Of a stretch of DNA of 64,000 bases, positions 39,124 to 48,088 are shown piece after piece. The number at the start of each line of letters is the position of its first letter. The stretch's first letter is position 1. A model generated the notes under the pieces. That model did no database searches. It was not told where the DNA came from and saw only the letters and a program-made list of their open reading frames with translations. Both the position numbers and the translations under genes were made by a program. The DNA is from Pseudomonas poae (GTDB lineage Bacteria > Pseudomonadota > Gammaproteobacteria > Pseudomonadales > Pseudomonadaceae): positions 62,001-126,000 of the forward strand of contig NZ_JYLI01000016.1 of NCBI RefSeq assembly GCF_001439785.1, read 5' to 3'.

Positions 39124-41652
39124 TCAGCTCAGCGGCCAGTGGTGTTGACACGCGTGGCGAACTGCCTTGGCGCTGCTCAGGTCGAGCAGGCCCTGGCTCA
39201 GTTGCCGGCAATGCGCCGCGTCCAGGTGGCGGACGCGGTCCTTGATTTCGCCGATCTGCAGCGGGCTTACCGACAATTCGCTGACCCCCAGGCCGATAAG
39301 CACCGGTGTCGCCAATGGATCGGATGCCAGCGCACCGCACACACCCACCCAACGCCCGTGCGTCGCTGCCCCCGCGCACGTCTGGGCGATCAGCCGCAGC
39401 AGGGCCGGGTGCAACGCGTCGACCCGTGCCGCCAGGCCAGCGTGGTCGCGGTCCATGGCCAGGGTGTACTGGGACAGGTCATTGGTGCCGATGGACAAAA
39501 AGTCGGCATGCCGCGCGAGCTGCTCGGCCATCAGCGCGGCGGCGGGCACTTCGATCATCACGCCCAGTTCCGGGCGCTGTGTAAGGCCCAGCTCGGCGCA
39601 CAGTTCATCCAGGCGCTGGCGGATCTGCAGCAATTCATCCACCTCGCTGACCATCGGCAGCAGAATGCGGCAGCGTCCGAGCGGCGATACTTGCAGCAGC
39701 GCGCGCAGTTGCTGGTCGAGCACATCGGGGCGCACCTGGGCCAGACGAATACCGCGCAGGCCCAGCACCGGATTGGCTTCGGCGGGGAGTGGCAGGTAGT
39801 CGAGCTGCTTGTCGCCGCCCACGTCGATGGTGCGGATGATCACCGATTTATCGCCCATGGCATCCAGCACGGCCTGGTACGCCTGGCGCTGTTCCTGTTG
39901 ATCCGGCGCGGTGCGGCGGTCGACGAAGAGGAATTCGGTGCGCAGTAGACCCACGCCATCGGCACCGTTTTCGAAGGCCACCTGGGCCTCGGCGCTGGAG
40001 GCGACGTTGGCGGCCACTTCAATGCTCACGCCATCGGTGGTGAGGGCCGGCAGTTGAGCCTGAGCCTGTTGCTGCCGGCGACGCAGTTGCTGTGCGTCGC
40101 GAATCTGGTGCACCTGGGCATGACGCGCCTCGCTGGGCGCCAGTTCCAGGCGACCGTTGGCGGCGTCCAGCACCACGCGCTGACCCTGGGGCACATCGAG
40201 CAGTTCGTTGCCCAACGCCACCACGCAGGGCAGGCCTTTGCCGCGCGCCAAAATAGCTACATGGGAGGTCGCGCCGCCTTCGGCCATGCAGATACCGACG
40301 GCCTGTTGCGCGCTCAGTTGCAGCAGGTCCGAGGGCGTCAGCTCATGGGCGCTGACAATCGCTCCCGCCGGTAATTCGACGTGCCAGGCTTCACCGAGCA
40401 AGACGCGCAACACGCGCTGTTGCAGGTCGCGCAGGTCATTGGCGCGTTCGGCGAACAACGGTTTGCCCACCGCCAGCAACACCGCGCATTGGGCCTGGAT
40501 TGCATCGCGCCAGGCATGGGTGGCGGCGCTGCCCTGTTCGATGGGTGCGCTGGCGGCGTCAAGCAACGCCGGGTCTTCCAGCAGGGCCAGGTGGGCGGCG
40601 AAGATGTCTTCTTCCTCGGCGTTTTTGCGCTGCCGAGCCAGCGCCAGCGTGTTGCGGATTTCGCCGCGTACCTGCTCCAGTGCTGCGTCCAGACGTTTGA
40701 GTTGTTCATCGACGCGATGGCCGCCGGTATCGGCAGGCAGCTCAATACCGCTGAGGCGGATCAACGGCCCGCACACCAGGCCGGGTGCGGCGCACACGCC
40801 TTGCAGCACGTCGGCTTCGCTGCTGACCCGGTGTGGCGCGGCGGCAACAGCCTCAGCCTGACGGGCTTCGCTGATCGCCACGGACAGGGCTGCCACCAAT
40901 GTCTGCAACGCCGCATCGGCATCGTTGCCGTGACAGCTGACGCGCACTTCATCGCCCTCGCCAATGCCCAGGCCCATCAGGCCAATCAGGCTGTCGCAGG
41001 CGGCGGATTGACCGGCGAAGTGCAAGTGCGACTGGCTGCTGAAGCCAGCGGCCGTTTTGCGAATCAGCGCCGCCGGGCGCGCATGCAGACCGCCGCGATG
41101 GGTAATGCGTACGCTGGCGCTGGCCTCGACGCCGAGGTTATCCACAGTGGCTTCAGCGGAAATTGACGAACGCACAGCGACCCGCATCAATGGCTCGCCA
41201 ACCTTCACGGTTTTCAATGCACACGGCGCCAGTTCAAAGCGCTCGCTGTTGGTCAGAATGATCGGACTCACCAGGCTCTTGCACCGTCGCGCGATGCGGT
41301 CCAGGTCAAAGCGCATCAGCGCTTGCCCGTCGCTCACCTGCGCGCCGTGCTCGACCAGCAGCTCAAAGCCTTCGCCGCCCAGCTCCACGGTGTCGATGCC
41401 CAGGTGCATCAGCAATTCGGCGCCGTTTGCCGCGCGAATCGTCAACGCATGCCCGGTGCGGGCGACGTGGATGATGACCCCGTCGCACGGCGCATGCAGG
41501 CAGTCATTCAACGGGTCGATGGCGATACCGTCGCCCAGCGCGCCGCTGGCGAACACGTCATCGGGGACGCTGCCCAGGGCCAGCATCGGCCCACTGAGGG
41601 GGGCGCTGAGGGTCAAAACATTATTGTTGTTGGACATGGGCACGGTACTCAT
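39124..41652 (-). CDS. nagF: PTS EIIA-HPr-EI fusion of the GlcNAc operon
   Basis: 842 residues, same domain order as the tre paralogue: EIIA with LLMHLGIDTVELGG, HPr with GGLHARPAALI, EI with GGATSHVAILARGKG, LSIGTNDLSQYTLAMDRDH and GVCGALASD. It delivers phosphate to NagE. The start is either ATG 41652 or ATG 41637 (MSNNNNVLTL); neither has a clear ribosome site. It begins 14 nt after the deaminase gene stop. The symbol follows P. aeruginosa usage as I remember it. Confidence 0.9.
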   Translation of the reverse strand: MSTVPMSNNNNVLTLSAPLSGPMLALGSVPDDVFASGALGDGIAIDPLNDCLHAPCDGVIIHVARTGHALTIRAANGAELLMHLGIDTVELGGEGFELLVEHGAQVSDGQALMRFDLDRIARRCKSLVSPIILTNSERFELAPCALKTVKVGEPLMRVAVRSSISAEATVDNLGVEASASVRITHRGGLHARPAALIRKTAAGFSSQSHLHFAGQSAACDSLIGLMGLGIGEGDEVRVSCHGNDADAALQTLVAALSVAISEARQAEAVAAAPHRVSSEADVLQGVCAAPGLVCGPLIRLSGIELPADTGGHRVDEQLKRLDAALEQVRGEIRNTLALARQRKNAEEEDIFAAHLALLEDPALLDAASAPIEQGSAATHAWRDAIQAQCAVLLAVGKPLFAERANDLRDLQQRVLRVLLGEAWHVELPAGAIVSAHELTPSDLLQLSAQQAVGICMAEGGATSHVAILARGKGLPCVVALGNELLDVPQGQRVVLDAANGRLELAPSEARHAQVHQIRDAQQLRRRQQQAQAQLPALTTDGVSIEVAANVASSAEAQVAFENGADGVGLLRTEFLFVDRRTAPDQQEQRQAYQAVLDAMGDKSVIIRTIDVGGDKQLDYLPLPAEANPVLGLRGIRLAQVRPDVLDQQLRALLQVSPLGRCRILLPMVSEVDELLQIRQRLDELCAELGLTQRPELGVMIEVPAAALMAEQLARHADFLSIGTNDLSQYTLAMDRDHAGLAARVDALHPALLRLIAQTCAGAATHGRWVGVCGALASDPLATPVLIGLGVSELSVSPLQIGEIKDRVRHLDAAHCRQLSQGLLDLSSAKAVRHACQHHWPLS

Positions 41653-41666
41653 CAGGAAAACACCAC

Positions 41667-42689
41667 TCAGTGAGTGCGGGTAACTTTGCTCAGGTGACGC
41701 GGCTGGTCCGGATCCATGCCCCGTGCTTCAGCGAGGCCTGCGGCCATCACGTAAAAGCTCTGGATGGCCAGGATCGGGTCCAGGCTCGGGTGCTCGGCGC
41801 GGCTCAAGGTCAGGTCGCGCTCGATGACATCGTCCGGCGCGGCCAGCAACACCCGAGCGCCGCGTTGGCGCATATCGGCGGCCAGGCTCAGCAGGCCGGC
41901 CTGCTCGGCACCGCGCGGGGCGAATACCAGCAGCGGGTAGTTTTCGTCGATCAAGGCCATCGGCCCATGGCGCACTTCGGCGCTGCTGAAGGCTTCGGCC
42001 TGGATTGCCGAGGTTTCCTTGAGCTTGAGCGCGGCTTCCTGGGCCACCGCAAATCCGGCGCCACGGCCGATCACCATCAGGCGCTGGCTGTCCTTCAGGG
42101 CCTCGATGGCCTGGATCCAATCCTGTGTGGCAGCTGCACGCAACTCATCGGGCAAGGCGCGGCATGCCTGCAGCAAATCGGCTTCCTGGCTCCAGTGCCC
42201 GATTAACTGCGCGCTGGCGCTGAGGGTGGCGATAAAGCTTTTGGTCGCCGCCACGCTGAGTTCCGGCCCGGCGCACAGTGGCACGTGGAATTCGCAGGTG
42301 GCTTCCAGCGGTGAGTCCTCGGCGTTGACCAGCGAGATACTCAAGGCCCCGCGCTTGCGCAGCAGGCGCAGGCTGTCGACCAAGTCCGGGCTCTGTCCCG
42401 ATTGCGAGAAGCCGAACGCCACCTGGCCTGTGACCTGCAACGGCGCCTGCAACAGGGTCACCACCGACATCGGCAGCGACGCCACCGGGATGCCCACATG
42501 CTGCATGGCGAGGTAGGCGAAGTAGCTGGCGGCATGGTCCGAACTGCCCCGGGCGATGGTCATCGCCACCTGCGGCGGCTGGCGGCGCAGGTGCCCGGCG
42601 ATGTTCTCCAGTGGCGGGCCGAGCCGTTGCAGTTGTGCGGCGACGGCATCAGCGGAGGCCAAGGCCTCTTCAAGCATTTTTGAAGTCAA
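41667..42689 (-). CDS. SIS-domain glucosamine-6-phosphate deaminase (NagB-II type)
   Basis: 340 residues with two SIS domains and no N-terminal glutaminase, so resembling the isomerase half of GlmS: IARGSSDHAASYFAYL, FSQSGQSPDLVDSLRLLRKRGA, AATKSFIATL, IGRGAGFAVAQEAALKLKET and EVRHGPMALI. GlmS-like deaminases convert glucosamine-6-phosphate to fructose-6-phosphate and ammonia. No classical nagB is present here, so this is the step between NagA and glycolysis. Its start overlaps the end of nagA by 20 bp. Confidence 0.88.
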   Translation of the reverse strand: MTSKMLEEALASADAVAAQLQRLGPPLENIAGHLRRQPPQVAMTIARGSSDHAASYFAYLAMQHVGIPVASLPMSVVTLLQAPLQVTGQVAFGFSQSGQSPDLVDSLRLLRKRGALSISLVNAEDSPLEATCEFHVPLCAGPELSVAATKSFIATLSASAQLIGHWSQEADLLQACRALPDELRAAATQDWIQAIEALKDSQRLMVIGRGAGFAVAQEAALKLKETSAIQAEAFSSAEVRHGPMALIDENYPLLVFAPRGAEQAGLLSLAADMRQRGARVLLAAPDDVIERDLTLSRAEHPSLDPILAIQSFYVMAAGLAEARGMDPDQPRHLSKVTRTH

Positions 42690-43776
42690 TGGTTTCTCCT
42701 TCGACCATTACGTCGGTGAGGGTCAGGGCGCGGTCCAGGCGCACGCAGTCGGCAAAGCTGCCGGGTTGCAGGCGGCCGCGCTCCGGCAGGCCCAGGTAGT
42801 CCGCAGGAAATTGCGACAGGCGTTGTGAGGCTTCGCTGATGGCCAGGCCGATCTTCACCAGGTTGCGCAGCGCCTGGTCCATGGTCAGCGTGCTGCCAGC
42901 CAGGGTGCCGTCGGCCAGGCGTACACCGCCCAGGCATTTGGTCACGGTGTGGCTGCCCAGCTTGTATTCGCCGTCGGGCATGCCGGCGGCGGCCGTGGAG
43001 TCGGTCACGCAGTACAGGCACGGGATCGAACGCAGGGCCACGCGCATGGCGCCGGGGTGCACATGCAGCAGGTCCGGGATCAGTTCGGCGTATTGGGCGT
43101 GGGCCAGCGCGGCGCCGACGATGCCGGGTTCGCGGTGATGCAGCGGGCTCATGGCGTTGTACAAATGGGTGAAGCTGGTGGCGCCGGCTTCGAGGGCGGC
43201 CACGCCTTCTTCATAGCTGCCCAGGGTGTGGCCGATCTGCATGCGCACGCCGCGTTCGCTGAGGGCGCGGATCAATGCCGCGTGGCCGGCGATTTCCGGC
43301 GCGATGGTGATCACGCGGATCGGCGCCAGGGCCAGGTAAGCCTCCACTTCGGCCATCAAGGCGGTGTGGGCGAAGTTGGGCTGGGCGCCGAGTTTGCCCG
43401 GGTTGATGTAGGGGCCTTCCAGGTGGACGCCAAGCACCCGCGCGCTGCCGGATGGGCGTTGCTTGCAGAAGGTGCCGAGCTGGCCGAGTACGCGGGAAAT
43501 TTCCTCCACCGGCGCGGTCATGGTGGTGGCCAGTAATGAGGTGGTGCCGAAGCGCACGTGGGTGCGGGTGATGGTCTCGAAGGCTTGGGCGCCTTCCATG
43601 ATGTCGGCACCGCCACCGCCGTGCACATGCAGGTCGATAAAGCCCGGCAGCAGGTAAGGCAAGTCGTTGTCGGCCGGATCGCAGGGCGTGCCTTGGATGG
43701 CGCTCACGCGGCCGTTTTCGTGCACCAGGCGGCCGCGAATCCAGCCGTGGGGTGTGAGGATATTGTCTTCGGACAT
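42670..43776 (-). CDS. nagA: N-acetylglucosamine-6-phosphate deacetylase
   Basis: 368 residues from the ATG at 43776; the longer open frame upstream lies in nagR. Amidohydrolase fold: PGFIDLHVHGGGGADIMEG (HxH metal site), HLEGPYINPGKLGAQ (metal Glu), IGHTLGSYEEG, FTHLYNAMSPLHHREPG and the late catalytic Asp in CVTDSTAAAGMPDG. It removes acetate from GlcNAc-6-phosphate. Located 10 nt after nagR. Confidence 0.94.
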   Translation of the reverse strand: MSEDNILTPHGWIRGRLVHENGRVSAIQGTPCDPADNDLPYLLPGFIDLHVHGGGGADIMEGAQAFETITRTHVRFGTTSLLATTMTAPVEEISRVLGQLGTFCKQRPSGSARVLGVHLEGPYINPGKLGAQPNFAHTALMAEVEAYLALAPIRVITIAPEIAGHAALIRALSERGVRMQIGHTLGSYEEGVAALEAGATSFTHLYNAMSPLHHREPGIVGAALAHAQYAELIPDLLHVHPGAMRVALRSIPCLYCVTDSTAAAGMPDGEYKLGSHTVTKCLGGVRLADGTLAGSTLTMDQALRNLVKIGLAISEASQRLSQFPADYLGLPERGRLQPGSFADCVRLDRALTLTDVMVEGETIDFKNA

Positions 43777-43786
43777 GGGCAGTTCT

Positions 43787-44545
43787 CTAGAGCCGCAGCT
43801 CAGCGGAGTAGTCATGGCGGCGCAGCTCTGCGACAAAGTCGTAGTAGTCGTTGCGGCAGTAGGTGTCGGTGATCTCAATCGGCGTGTTGTCGGCGGTATA
43901 GCCGACACGGGACATCAGCAGCATGGCGGTGCCGGGGGCGATGCCCACGAGGGCGGCGAACTCGTCCGACGCGTTGATCGCCTGCACGTGCTGCAGGGCG
44001 CGCACAATGGGCTTGCCGATGCCTTCCAGGTATTCGTAGAGCGAATTGCCCAATGCCTGCGGCTGCGGCAGCACCGAGGCGGGTAGGGTGGTCATTTCGA
44101 TGGCCATGACCGTGTCATCGGCTTTGCGCAAACGCTTGAGGCGCGCGACCTTGTCGGTGGGCGACAGGGCGAGACGGATCAGCTCTTCGTGGGTTGGCGG
44201 GGTGATATCGCGCTCCAGCCAATGCGAGCTGGGCACAAACCCCTTGAGGCGCAGCATTTCGCTGAAGCCCGAGAGGCGCGACAGCGGTTGTTCCAGGCGT
44301 GGCGTGATAAAGGTGCCGGAGCCCTGGCTGCGGCGGATCAGGCCCTGGGAAAACAGCACTTGCAGGGCTTTGCGTGCGGTGACCCGCGAGATACTCAATT
44401 GCTCGCTGAGTACGCGCTCGGAAGGCAAGGCCTGCTCCGATTTCCACTCGCCGGCATGGATGGCCGCTTCCAGGTTGCGGGCCAGCTGCAGGTACAGCGG
44501 CGTGGATTGTGTGTCGTCGGGGCGCAAGGCCAGGATGGGGTTCAT
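43787..44545 (-). CDS. nagR: GntR/HutC-family repressor of the nag operon
   Basis: 252 residues. Winged-helix 20-85 (EQALPSERVLSEQLSISRVTARKALQVLFSQGLIRRSQGSGTFI) and a UTRA domain from about 100. First gene of the nag operon. Two copies of a TGGTAT-containing site lie upstream, one inside the promoter. Homologues respond to GlcNAc-6-P or GlcN-6-P; that effector is assumed here. P. aeruginosa calls it NagQ or NagR. Confidence 0.88.
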   Translation of the reverse strand: MNPILALRPDDTQSTPLYLQLARNLEAAIHAGEWKSEQALPSERVLSEQLSISRVTARKALQVLFSQGLIRRSQGSGTFITPRLEQPLSRLSGFSEMLRLKGFVPSSHWLERDITPPTHEELIRLALSPTDKVARLKRLRKADDTVMAIEMTTLPASVLPQPQALGNSLYEYLEGIGKPIVRALQHVQAINASDEFAALVGIAPGTAMLLMSRVGYTADNTPIEITDTYCRNDYYDFVAELRRHDYSAELRL

Positions 44546-44596
44546 GAGTGAGTGTCCGATGCGTTATTTGGAATGTTGTCGCCCGGTATTGGCCGG

Positions 44597-44625
44597 AAGC
44601 TAATACCACTTAGATACCATGTCAA
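44597..44625 (-). promoter_or_regulatory. nag promoter with operator between -35 and -10
   Basis: On the minus strand: TTGACA (44625-44620), a 17-bp spacer, then TAGCTT (44602-44597). The spacer is filled by TGGTATCTAAGTGGTAT, an operator-like double TGGTAT (44619-44601). A repressor here would directly block polymerase. The start site would be about 45 nt before the nagR ATG. Confidence 0.6.
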
Positions 44626-44674
44626 TGCACCCAAAATCGTGCAGGCGGCGGTTTCAAGGCCCTGTATTGGGGCC

Positions 44675-44692
44675 TGGTATCAAGTGGTATTA
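44675..44692. promoter_or_regulatory. Upstream second nag operator copy
   Basis: TGGTATCAAGTGGTATTA is the inverted counterpart of the promoter site at 44601-44619 (which reads TAATACCACTTAGATACCA); one base differs in length. Centres are about 74 bp apart, suitable for looping by two repressor dimers. Confidence 0.55.
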
Positions 44693-44807
44693 GAGAGGTC
44701 TTTATGGCGCGCAGAACGGCGCAAGCCCGCGCGGTGAACTGGTATTCACCTGCAGGCGCTGCCAGGGGCGGGAATTTATTTCGAATTATTTTACGAGCGG
44801 TTGAGGA

Positions 44808-45311
44808 TCAGGGGCGGATCTCGATCAGGGTGCCGTCCTTGACCAGGTTCCATACCTCGCGCATGTCGACATTGCGCATGCCGATGCAGCCATCGGTCCA
44901 GTCCAGGGTGTGGAACCACTGCTCCGGGTAGTCTTCGGTGTCGGGTGTGCCGTGGATCATGATCATGCTGCCCGGCTTCACGCCTTCGCGGCGGGCGCGG
45001 GCGGCGTCGCTGATATTGGGGTAGGAAATGTGCATGGCCAGGTTGTAGCGATCGCTGACCTTGCGCCAGTCGAGCCAGTAAAAGCCTTCCGGCGTGCGGC
45101 GGTCGCCCTCGATCAGCTTGTGGCCCTTGGGGTTCTTGCCCAGGGAGATGCGGTAGGTCTTGAGGGGCTTGCCGTCGTTGATCAACTGCAATTGGTGGGC
45201 AGATTTAAGCACCAGGACTTTTTCCACCGGTTTGCCGCCCAGGGTTTCCAGGGTGGACGCCGGCGACAGCGTGGCGAACGACAGGCAGAGCAGAGCAAGC
45301 AACCAACGCAT
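44808..45311 (-). CDS. L,D-transpeptidase (YkuD domain)
   Basis: 167 residues from ATG 45311 (AGGAA 9 nt upstream); a GTG at 45317 would add two residues. A signal peptide ends near SPAS. The catalytic motif is complete: MIHGTPDTE and WTDGCIGMRN with nucleophile Cys, spaced as in the family. It probably forms 3-3 crosslinks or attaches proteins to peptidoglycan in the periplasm. Single-domain, without a LysM. Confidence 0.87.
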   Translation of the reverse strand: MRWLLALLCLSFATLSPASTLETLGGKPVEKVLVLKSAHQLQLINDGKPLKTYRISLGKNPKGHKLIEGDRRTPEGFYWLDWRKVSDRYNLAMHISYPNISDAARARREGVKPGSMIMIHGTPDTEDYPEQWFHTLDWTDGCIGMRNVDMREVWNLVKDGTLIEIRP

Positions 45312-45335
45312 TGACACGATTTCCTGGGAGCCGGA

Positions 45336-45887
45336 TCAGGACCGGGCGATTTTCGACATGGGTGGCACCGCTTCGCTACGCACCGGGAAGGTCTGTTGCC
45401 GACGGTCGGCAAAAAAGCATTCCAGGGTACGCCCAACCGTGCGGAAAGCCAGGTCGGACCAGGGGATATCGGCCTCGTCGAACAGCTTCACCTCAAGGCT
45501 TTCGATGCCGGCGGCGAAGTCCAGGTCGACCAGCTCTGCGCGGTAAAAAATATGCACCTGATTGATATGGGGCACGTCGATTAACGTGTAGACCTGCAAA
45601 TTGCGTATGCGCGCGCAGGCTTCTTCAAAGGTTTCGCGCACGGCGGCCTGTTCGACGGTTTCGCCGTTTTCCATGAAGCCCGCAGGCAGGGTCCAGTAGC
45701 CCAGGCGCGGCTCGATGGCACGGCGGCACAGCAGCACTTTGTCGCCCCAGACCGGCAAGGTGCCGGCGACGATATTGGGGTTCTGATAGTGGATGGTGTG
45801 GCAGTGATCGCACACATAACGCAGATGCGCGTCGCCATCGGGGATGCGTTGGGTGACCGGTTTGCCGCACTGGCTGCAGAAGTTCAT
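45336..45887 (-). CDS. NUDIX hydrolase with N-terminal zinc ribbon
   Basis: 183 residues from ATG 45887. CSQCGKP and VCDHCHTIHY give a four-cysteine ribbon (4-30). NUDIX box GFMENGETVEQAAVRETFEEAC (about 70-91) has all acidic residues, but the usual Gly after EEA is Cys. Substrate unknown; relatives act on NAD(H), ADP-ribose or nucleoside diphosphates. The last 20 residues (RRQQTFPVRSEAVPP) are a basic tail. It starts 25 nt upstream of the transpeptidase gene. Confidence 0.85.
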   Translation of the reverse strand: MNFCSQCGKPVTQRIPDGDAHLRYVCDHCHTIHYQNPNIVAGTLPVWGDKVLLCRRAIEPRLGYWTLPAGFMENGETVEQAAVRETFEEACARIRNLQVYTLIDVPHINQVHIFYRAELVDLDFAAGIESLEVKLFDEADIPWSDLAFRTVGRTLECFFADRRQQTFPVRSEAVPPMSKIARS

Positions 45888-46034
45888 GCTCGGGTTCCTG
45901 GAGAGTGCGTGCATCTTGGCTTGGTGCCAGGCGTTCCTGCAAGTTGTCGTTTCACGACAGGCTTGCGGTTTTGGGGTTGGGCGCCCGCTGGCTTTGGTGC
46001 ATGATGCGAGGTAGCCAACAGACCGAGATGACTC

Positions 46035-46637
46035 ATGCTGGACGAGCTACTTCGCCGGGTAAGCAATCACACGCCGCACACGCTGGAGACCGACGGGCGG
46101 TTCCCCGAGGCCGCTGTGCTGGTGCCCATCACCCGCAGCGACGAACCCGAGCTGATCCTGACCCTGCGCGCCAGTGGGCTGTCGACCCATGGCGGCGAAG
46201 TCGCGTTTCCCGGCGGGCGCCGTGACCCCGAAGACCCGGATCTGATTTTCACCGCGCTGCGTGAAGCCGAAGAGGAAATCGGCCTGCCGCCGGGCCTGGT
46301 GGAGGTGATTGGCCCCTTGAGCCCGCTGATCTCCCTGCATGGCATTCGCGTTACGCCTTACGTGGGGGTGGTTCCCGATTACGTCGAGTACCTGGCCAAC
46401 GACGCCGAAATTGCCGCTGTTTTCAGTGTGCCACTGGATTTTTTCCGTCAGGACCCGCGCGAACACACTCATCGCATCGATTATCAGGGCCGCAGTTGGT
46501 ATGTGCCGAGCTATCGGTTTGGCGAGTACAAGATCTGGGGACTGACCGCCATCATGATCGTCGAGCTGATCAACCTGCTGTATGACGACGCCAGGATCAG
46601 CCTGCACGAACCGCCCAAGAGCTTCATCAATATCTAA
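46035..46637 (+). CDS. CoA pyrophosphatase, NUDIX (NudL/YeaB type)
   Basis: 200 residues. The family hallmark GGEVAFPGGRRDPEDPDL precedes the NUDIX box, which ends in ALREAEEEIGLP; then the proline-rich PLSPLISLHGIRVTPYVG. This pattern is that of YeaB/NudL, which hydrolyse CoA to 3',5'-ADP and 4'-phosphopantetheine. Divergent from the other NUDIX gene and followed by the carbonic anhydrase gene at 36 nt. Confidence 0.85.
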   Translation: MLDELLRRVSNHTPHTLETDGRFPEAAVLVPITRSDEPELILTLRASGLSTHGGEVAFPGGRRDPEDPDLIFTALREAEEEIGLPPGLVEVIGPLSPLISLHGIRVTPYVGVVPDYVEYLANDAEIAAVFSVPLDFFRQDPREHTHRIDYQGRSWYVPSYRFGEYKIWGLTAIMIVELINLLYDDARISLHEPPKSFINI

Positions 46638-46672
46638 GCCATCACCCAAATGGCAAGCCGCGAGGACACACC

Positions 46673-47197
46673 ATGAAATACCGCCTGGGCGACGCCCGCG
46701 TCGAGACGCACCCCGACAGCTGGGTGGCACCCAATGCCACGCTGGTGGGCAAGGTCAAGCTGGAGGAGGGCGCCAACGTATGGTTCAACGCGGTGTTGCG
46801 GGGCGACAACGAACTGATCCTGATCGGCAGGAACAGCAACGTGCAGGACGGCAGTGTGATGCACACCGACATGGGCTACCCGCTCACCCTGGGCACCGGC
46901 GTGACCATCGGCCATAACGCCATGCTGCACGGCTGCACGGTGGGTGACTACAGCCTGATCGGCATCAATGCGGTGGTCCTCAATGGCGCCAGAATCGGCA
47001 AGCACTGCATCATAGGCGCCAATTCGCTGATCGGTGAAGGCAAGGACATCCCCGACGGCTCACTGGTGATGGGCTCGCCGGGCAAGGTGGTGCGTGAGCT
47101 GACCGAGGCGCAAAAGCGCATGCTCGAAGCCAGCGCTGCACACTATGTGCACAACGCCCAGCGTTACGCGCGTGACCTGGTTGAGCAGCAGGAATGA
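46673..47197 (+). CDS. Gamma-carbonic anhydrase family protein (YrdA-like)
   Basis: 174 residues forming a left-handed beta-helix of hexapeptide repeats (VWFNAVLRGDNE, IGRNSNVQDGSVMHTD, IGHNAMLHGCTVGDYSLIGINAVVLNGARIGKHC). The three histidines expected to bind metal lie in MHTD and GHNAMLHG. The C-terminal helix closes the trimer. Catalysis in this subfamily is often weak or untested. Its stop overlaps the DUF1289 gene by 4 bp. Confidence 0.88.
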   Translation: MKYRLGDARVETHPDSWVAPNATLVGKVKLEEGANVWFNAVLRGDNELILIGRNSNVQDGSVMHTDMGYPLTLGTGVTIGHNAMLHGCTVGDYSLIGINAVVLNGARIGKHCIIGANSLIGEGKDIPDGSLVMGSPGKVVRELTEAQKRMLEASAAHYVHNAQRYARDLVEQQE

Positions 47198-47409
47198 ACC
47201 CGGCCGAACGTCCTGTCGCCTCGCCGTGTGTGAGTATCTGTGCGTTGGATGATGACGATATCTGCACCGGCTGCCAGCGCACGGTGGATGAAATTACGCG
47301 CTGGAGCCGCATGGACAATGCCGAGCGTCGGGTGGTGCTGGGGTTGTGTCATGAGCGGGCGGTGGCCGGTGGTTTGGTGTTTATGATGCCGGGGAAGTCC
47401 GGCGCCTGA
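47194..47409 (+). CDS. DUF1289 protein, Fe-S or zinc-type cysteine cluster
   Basis: 71 residues with SPCVSICALDDDDICTGCQRTVDEITRW, the four-cysteine signature of DUF1289, and the usual MDNAERRVVL helix. The family is small, cytoplasmic, of unknown function and probably metal-binding. Translationally coupled to the carbonic anhydrase gene. Confidence 0.9.
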   Translation: MNPAERPVASPCVSICALDDDDICTGCQRTVDEITRWSRMDNAERRVVLGLCHERAVAGGLVFMMPGKSGA

Positions 47410-47418
47410 CAGGCCGCT

Positions 47419-47508
47419 ATCGCAGGCAAGCCAGCTCCCACCCTGGAATGTATTCACAGATCAAGCGATGTGAACCCCCTCCAGGGTGGGAGCTGGCTTG
47501 CCTGCGAT
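47419..47508. repeat. REP doublet with long arms
   Basis: ATCGCAGGCAAGCCAGCTCC and its mirror GAGCTGGCTTGCCTGCGAT extend to a near-perfect 29-bp inverted repeat (through CCCTGGA / TCCAGGG) with a 32-nt loop. Confidence 0.85.
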
Positions 47509-47551
47509 GAGGCCTTCTCTGACAACATAATTACCCACAGGCCCTACCCCC

Positions 47552-48019
47552 ATGCTCTTCCTGATCGCCTACATCAGCAGCGTCGTGCTGATCAATTTCG
47601 CCTTCTCCACCGCCCCGCACCTGGACGTCATCTGGTCCGCTTGGGGCGGGCTGGTGTTCATCCTGCGCGACATGGTGCAAACCCGCTTTGGCCACGGCGC
47701 GATCATTGCCATGCTGGCCGCGCTGGTGCTGTCCTACATCACCTCCGACCCGTCCATCGCCCTGGCCAGCGCCACGGCGTTCGCGGTGTCCGAATGCATC
47801 GACTGGTTGGTGTTCAGCATCACCAAGCGCCCGTTGCACGACCGCCTGTGGATCAGCTCGGCGCTGAGCATTCCTCTGGATACCTTCATCTTCTTCGGCC
47901 TGATCGGCGCGCTGACCCCGGCCGTGGCAGGCACGGCGTTGGTGTCGAAGTTCGCCGGGGTGACCGTGGTGTGGCTGGTGATGGCCTGGCGCATGCGTAA
48001 ACGGGCTGTCGTCAACTGA
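47552..48019 (+). CDS. VUT-family (preQ0/vitamin-type) membrane transporter
   Basis: 155 residues with five or so hydrophobic segments. LINFAF, GGLVFILRDMVQTRFGH and the SECIDWLVFSITKRPLHDRLW segment fit the VUT/YhhQ family, whose members import queuosine precursors. It is shorter than YhhQ. I see no preQ1 riboswitch in front, so the substrate is open. Confidence 0.7.
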   Translation: MLFLIAYISSVVLINFAFSTAPHLDVIWSAWGGLVFILRDMVQTRFGHGAIIAMLAALVLSYITSDPSIALASATAFAVSECIDWLVFSITKRPLHDRLWISSALSIPLDTFIFFGLIGALTPAVAGTALVSKFAGVTVVWLVMAWRMRKRAVVN

Positions 48020-48026
48020 GGCCAAT

Positions 48027-48045
48027 TTTTACAGTTCATGTAAAA
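48027..48045. promoter_or_regulatory. Palindrome TTTTACA-N5-TGTAAAA upstream of purT
   Basis: Perfect 7-bp arms with a 5-nt centre, ending 43 bp before the purT start; identical arms and spacing to 20722-20740. Likely operator of an unidentified factor. Confidence 0.45.
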
Positions 48046-48088
48046 TTCCGGCCTTTCTCCCCATGATCCGCTCCCCTGAGGACCTGAG

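Noticed and set aside
47520..47551. PreQ1 riboswitch before the VUT-family transporter
   Set aside because: The short leader lacks the C-rich/A-rich pseudoknot pattern of preQ1 classes.
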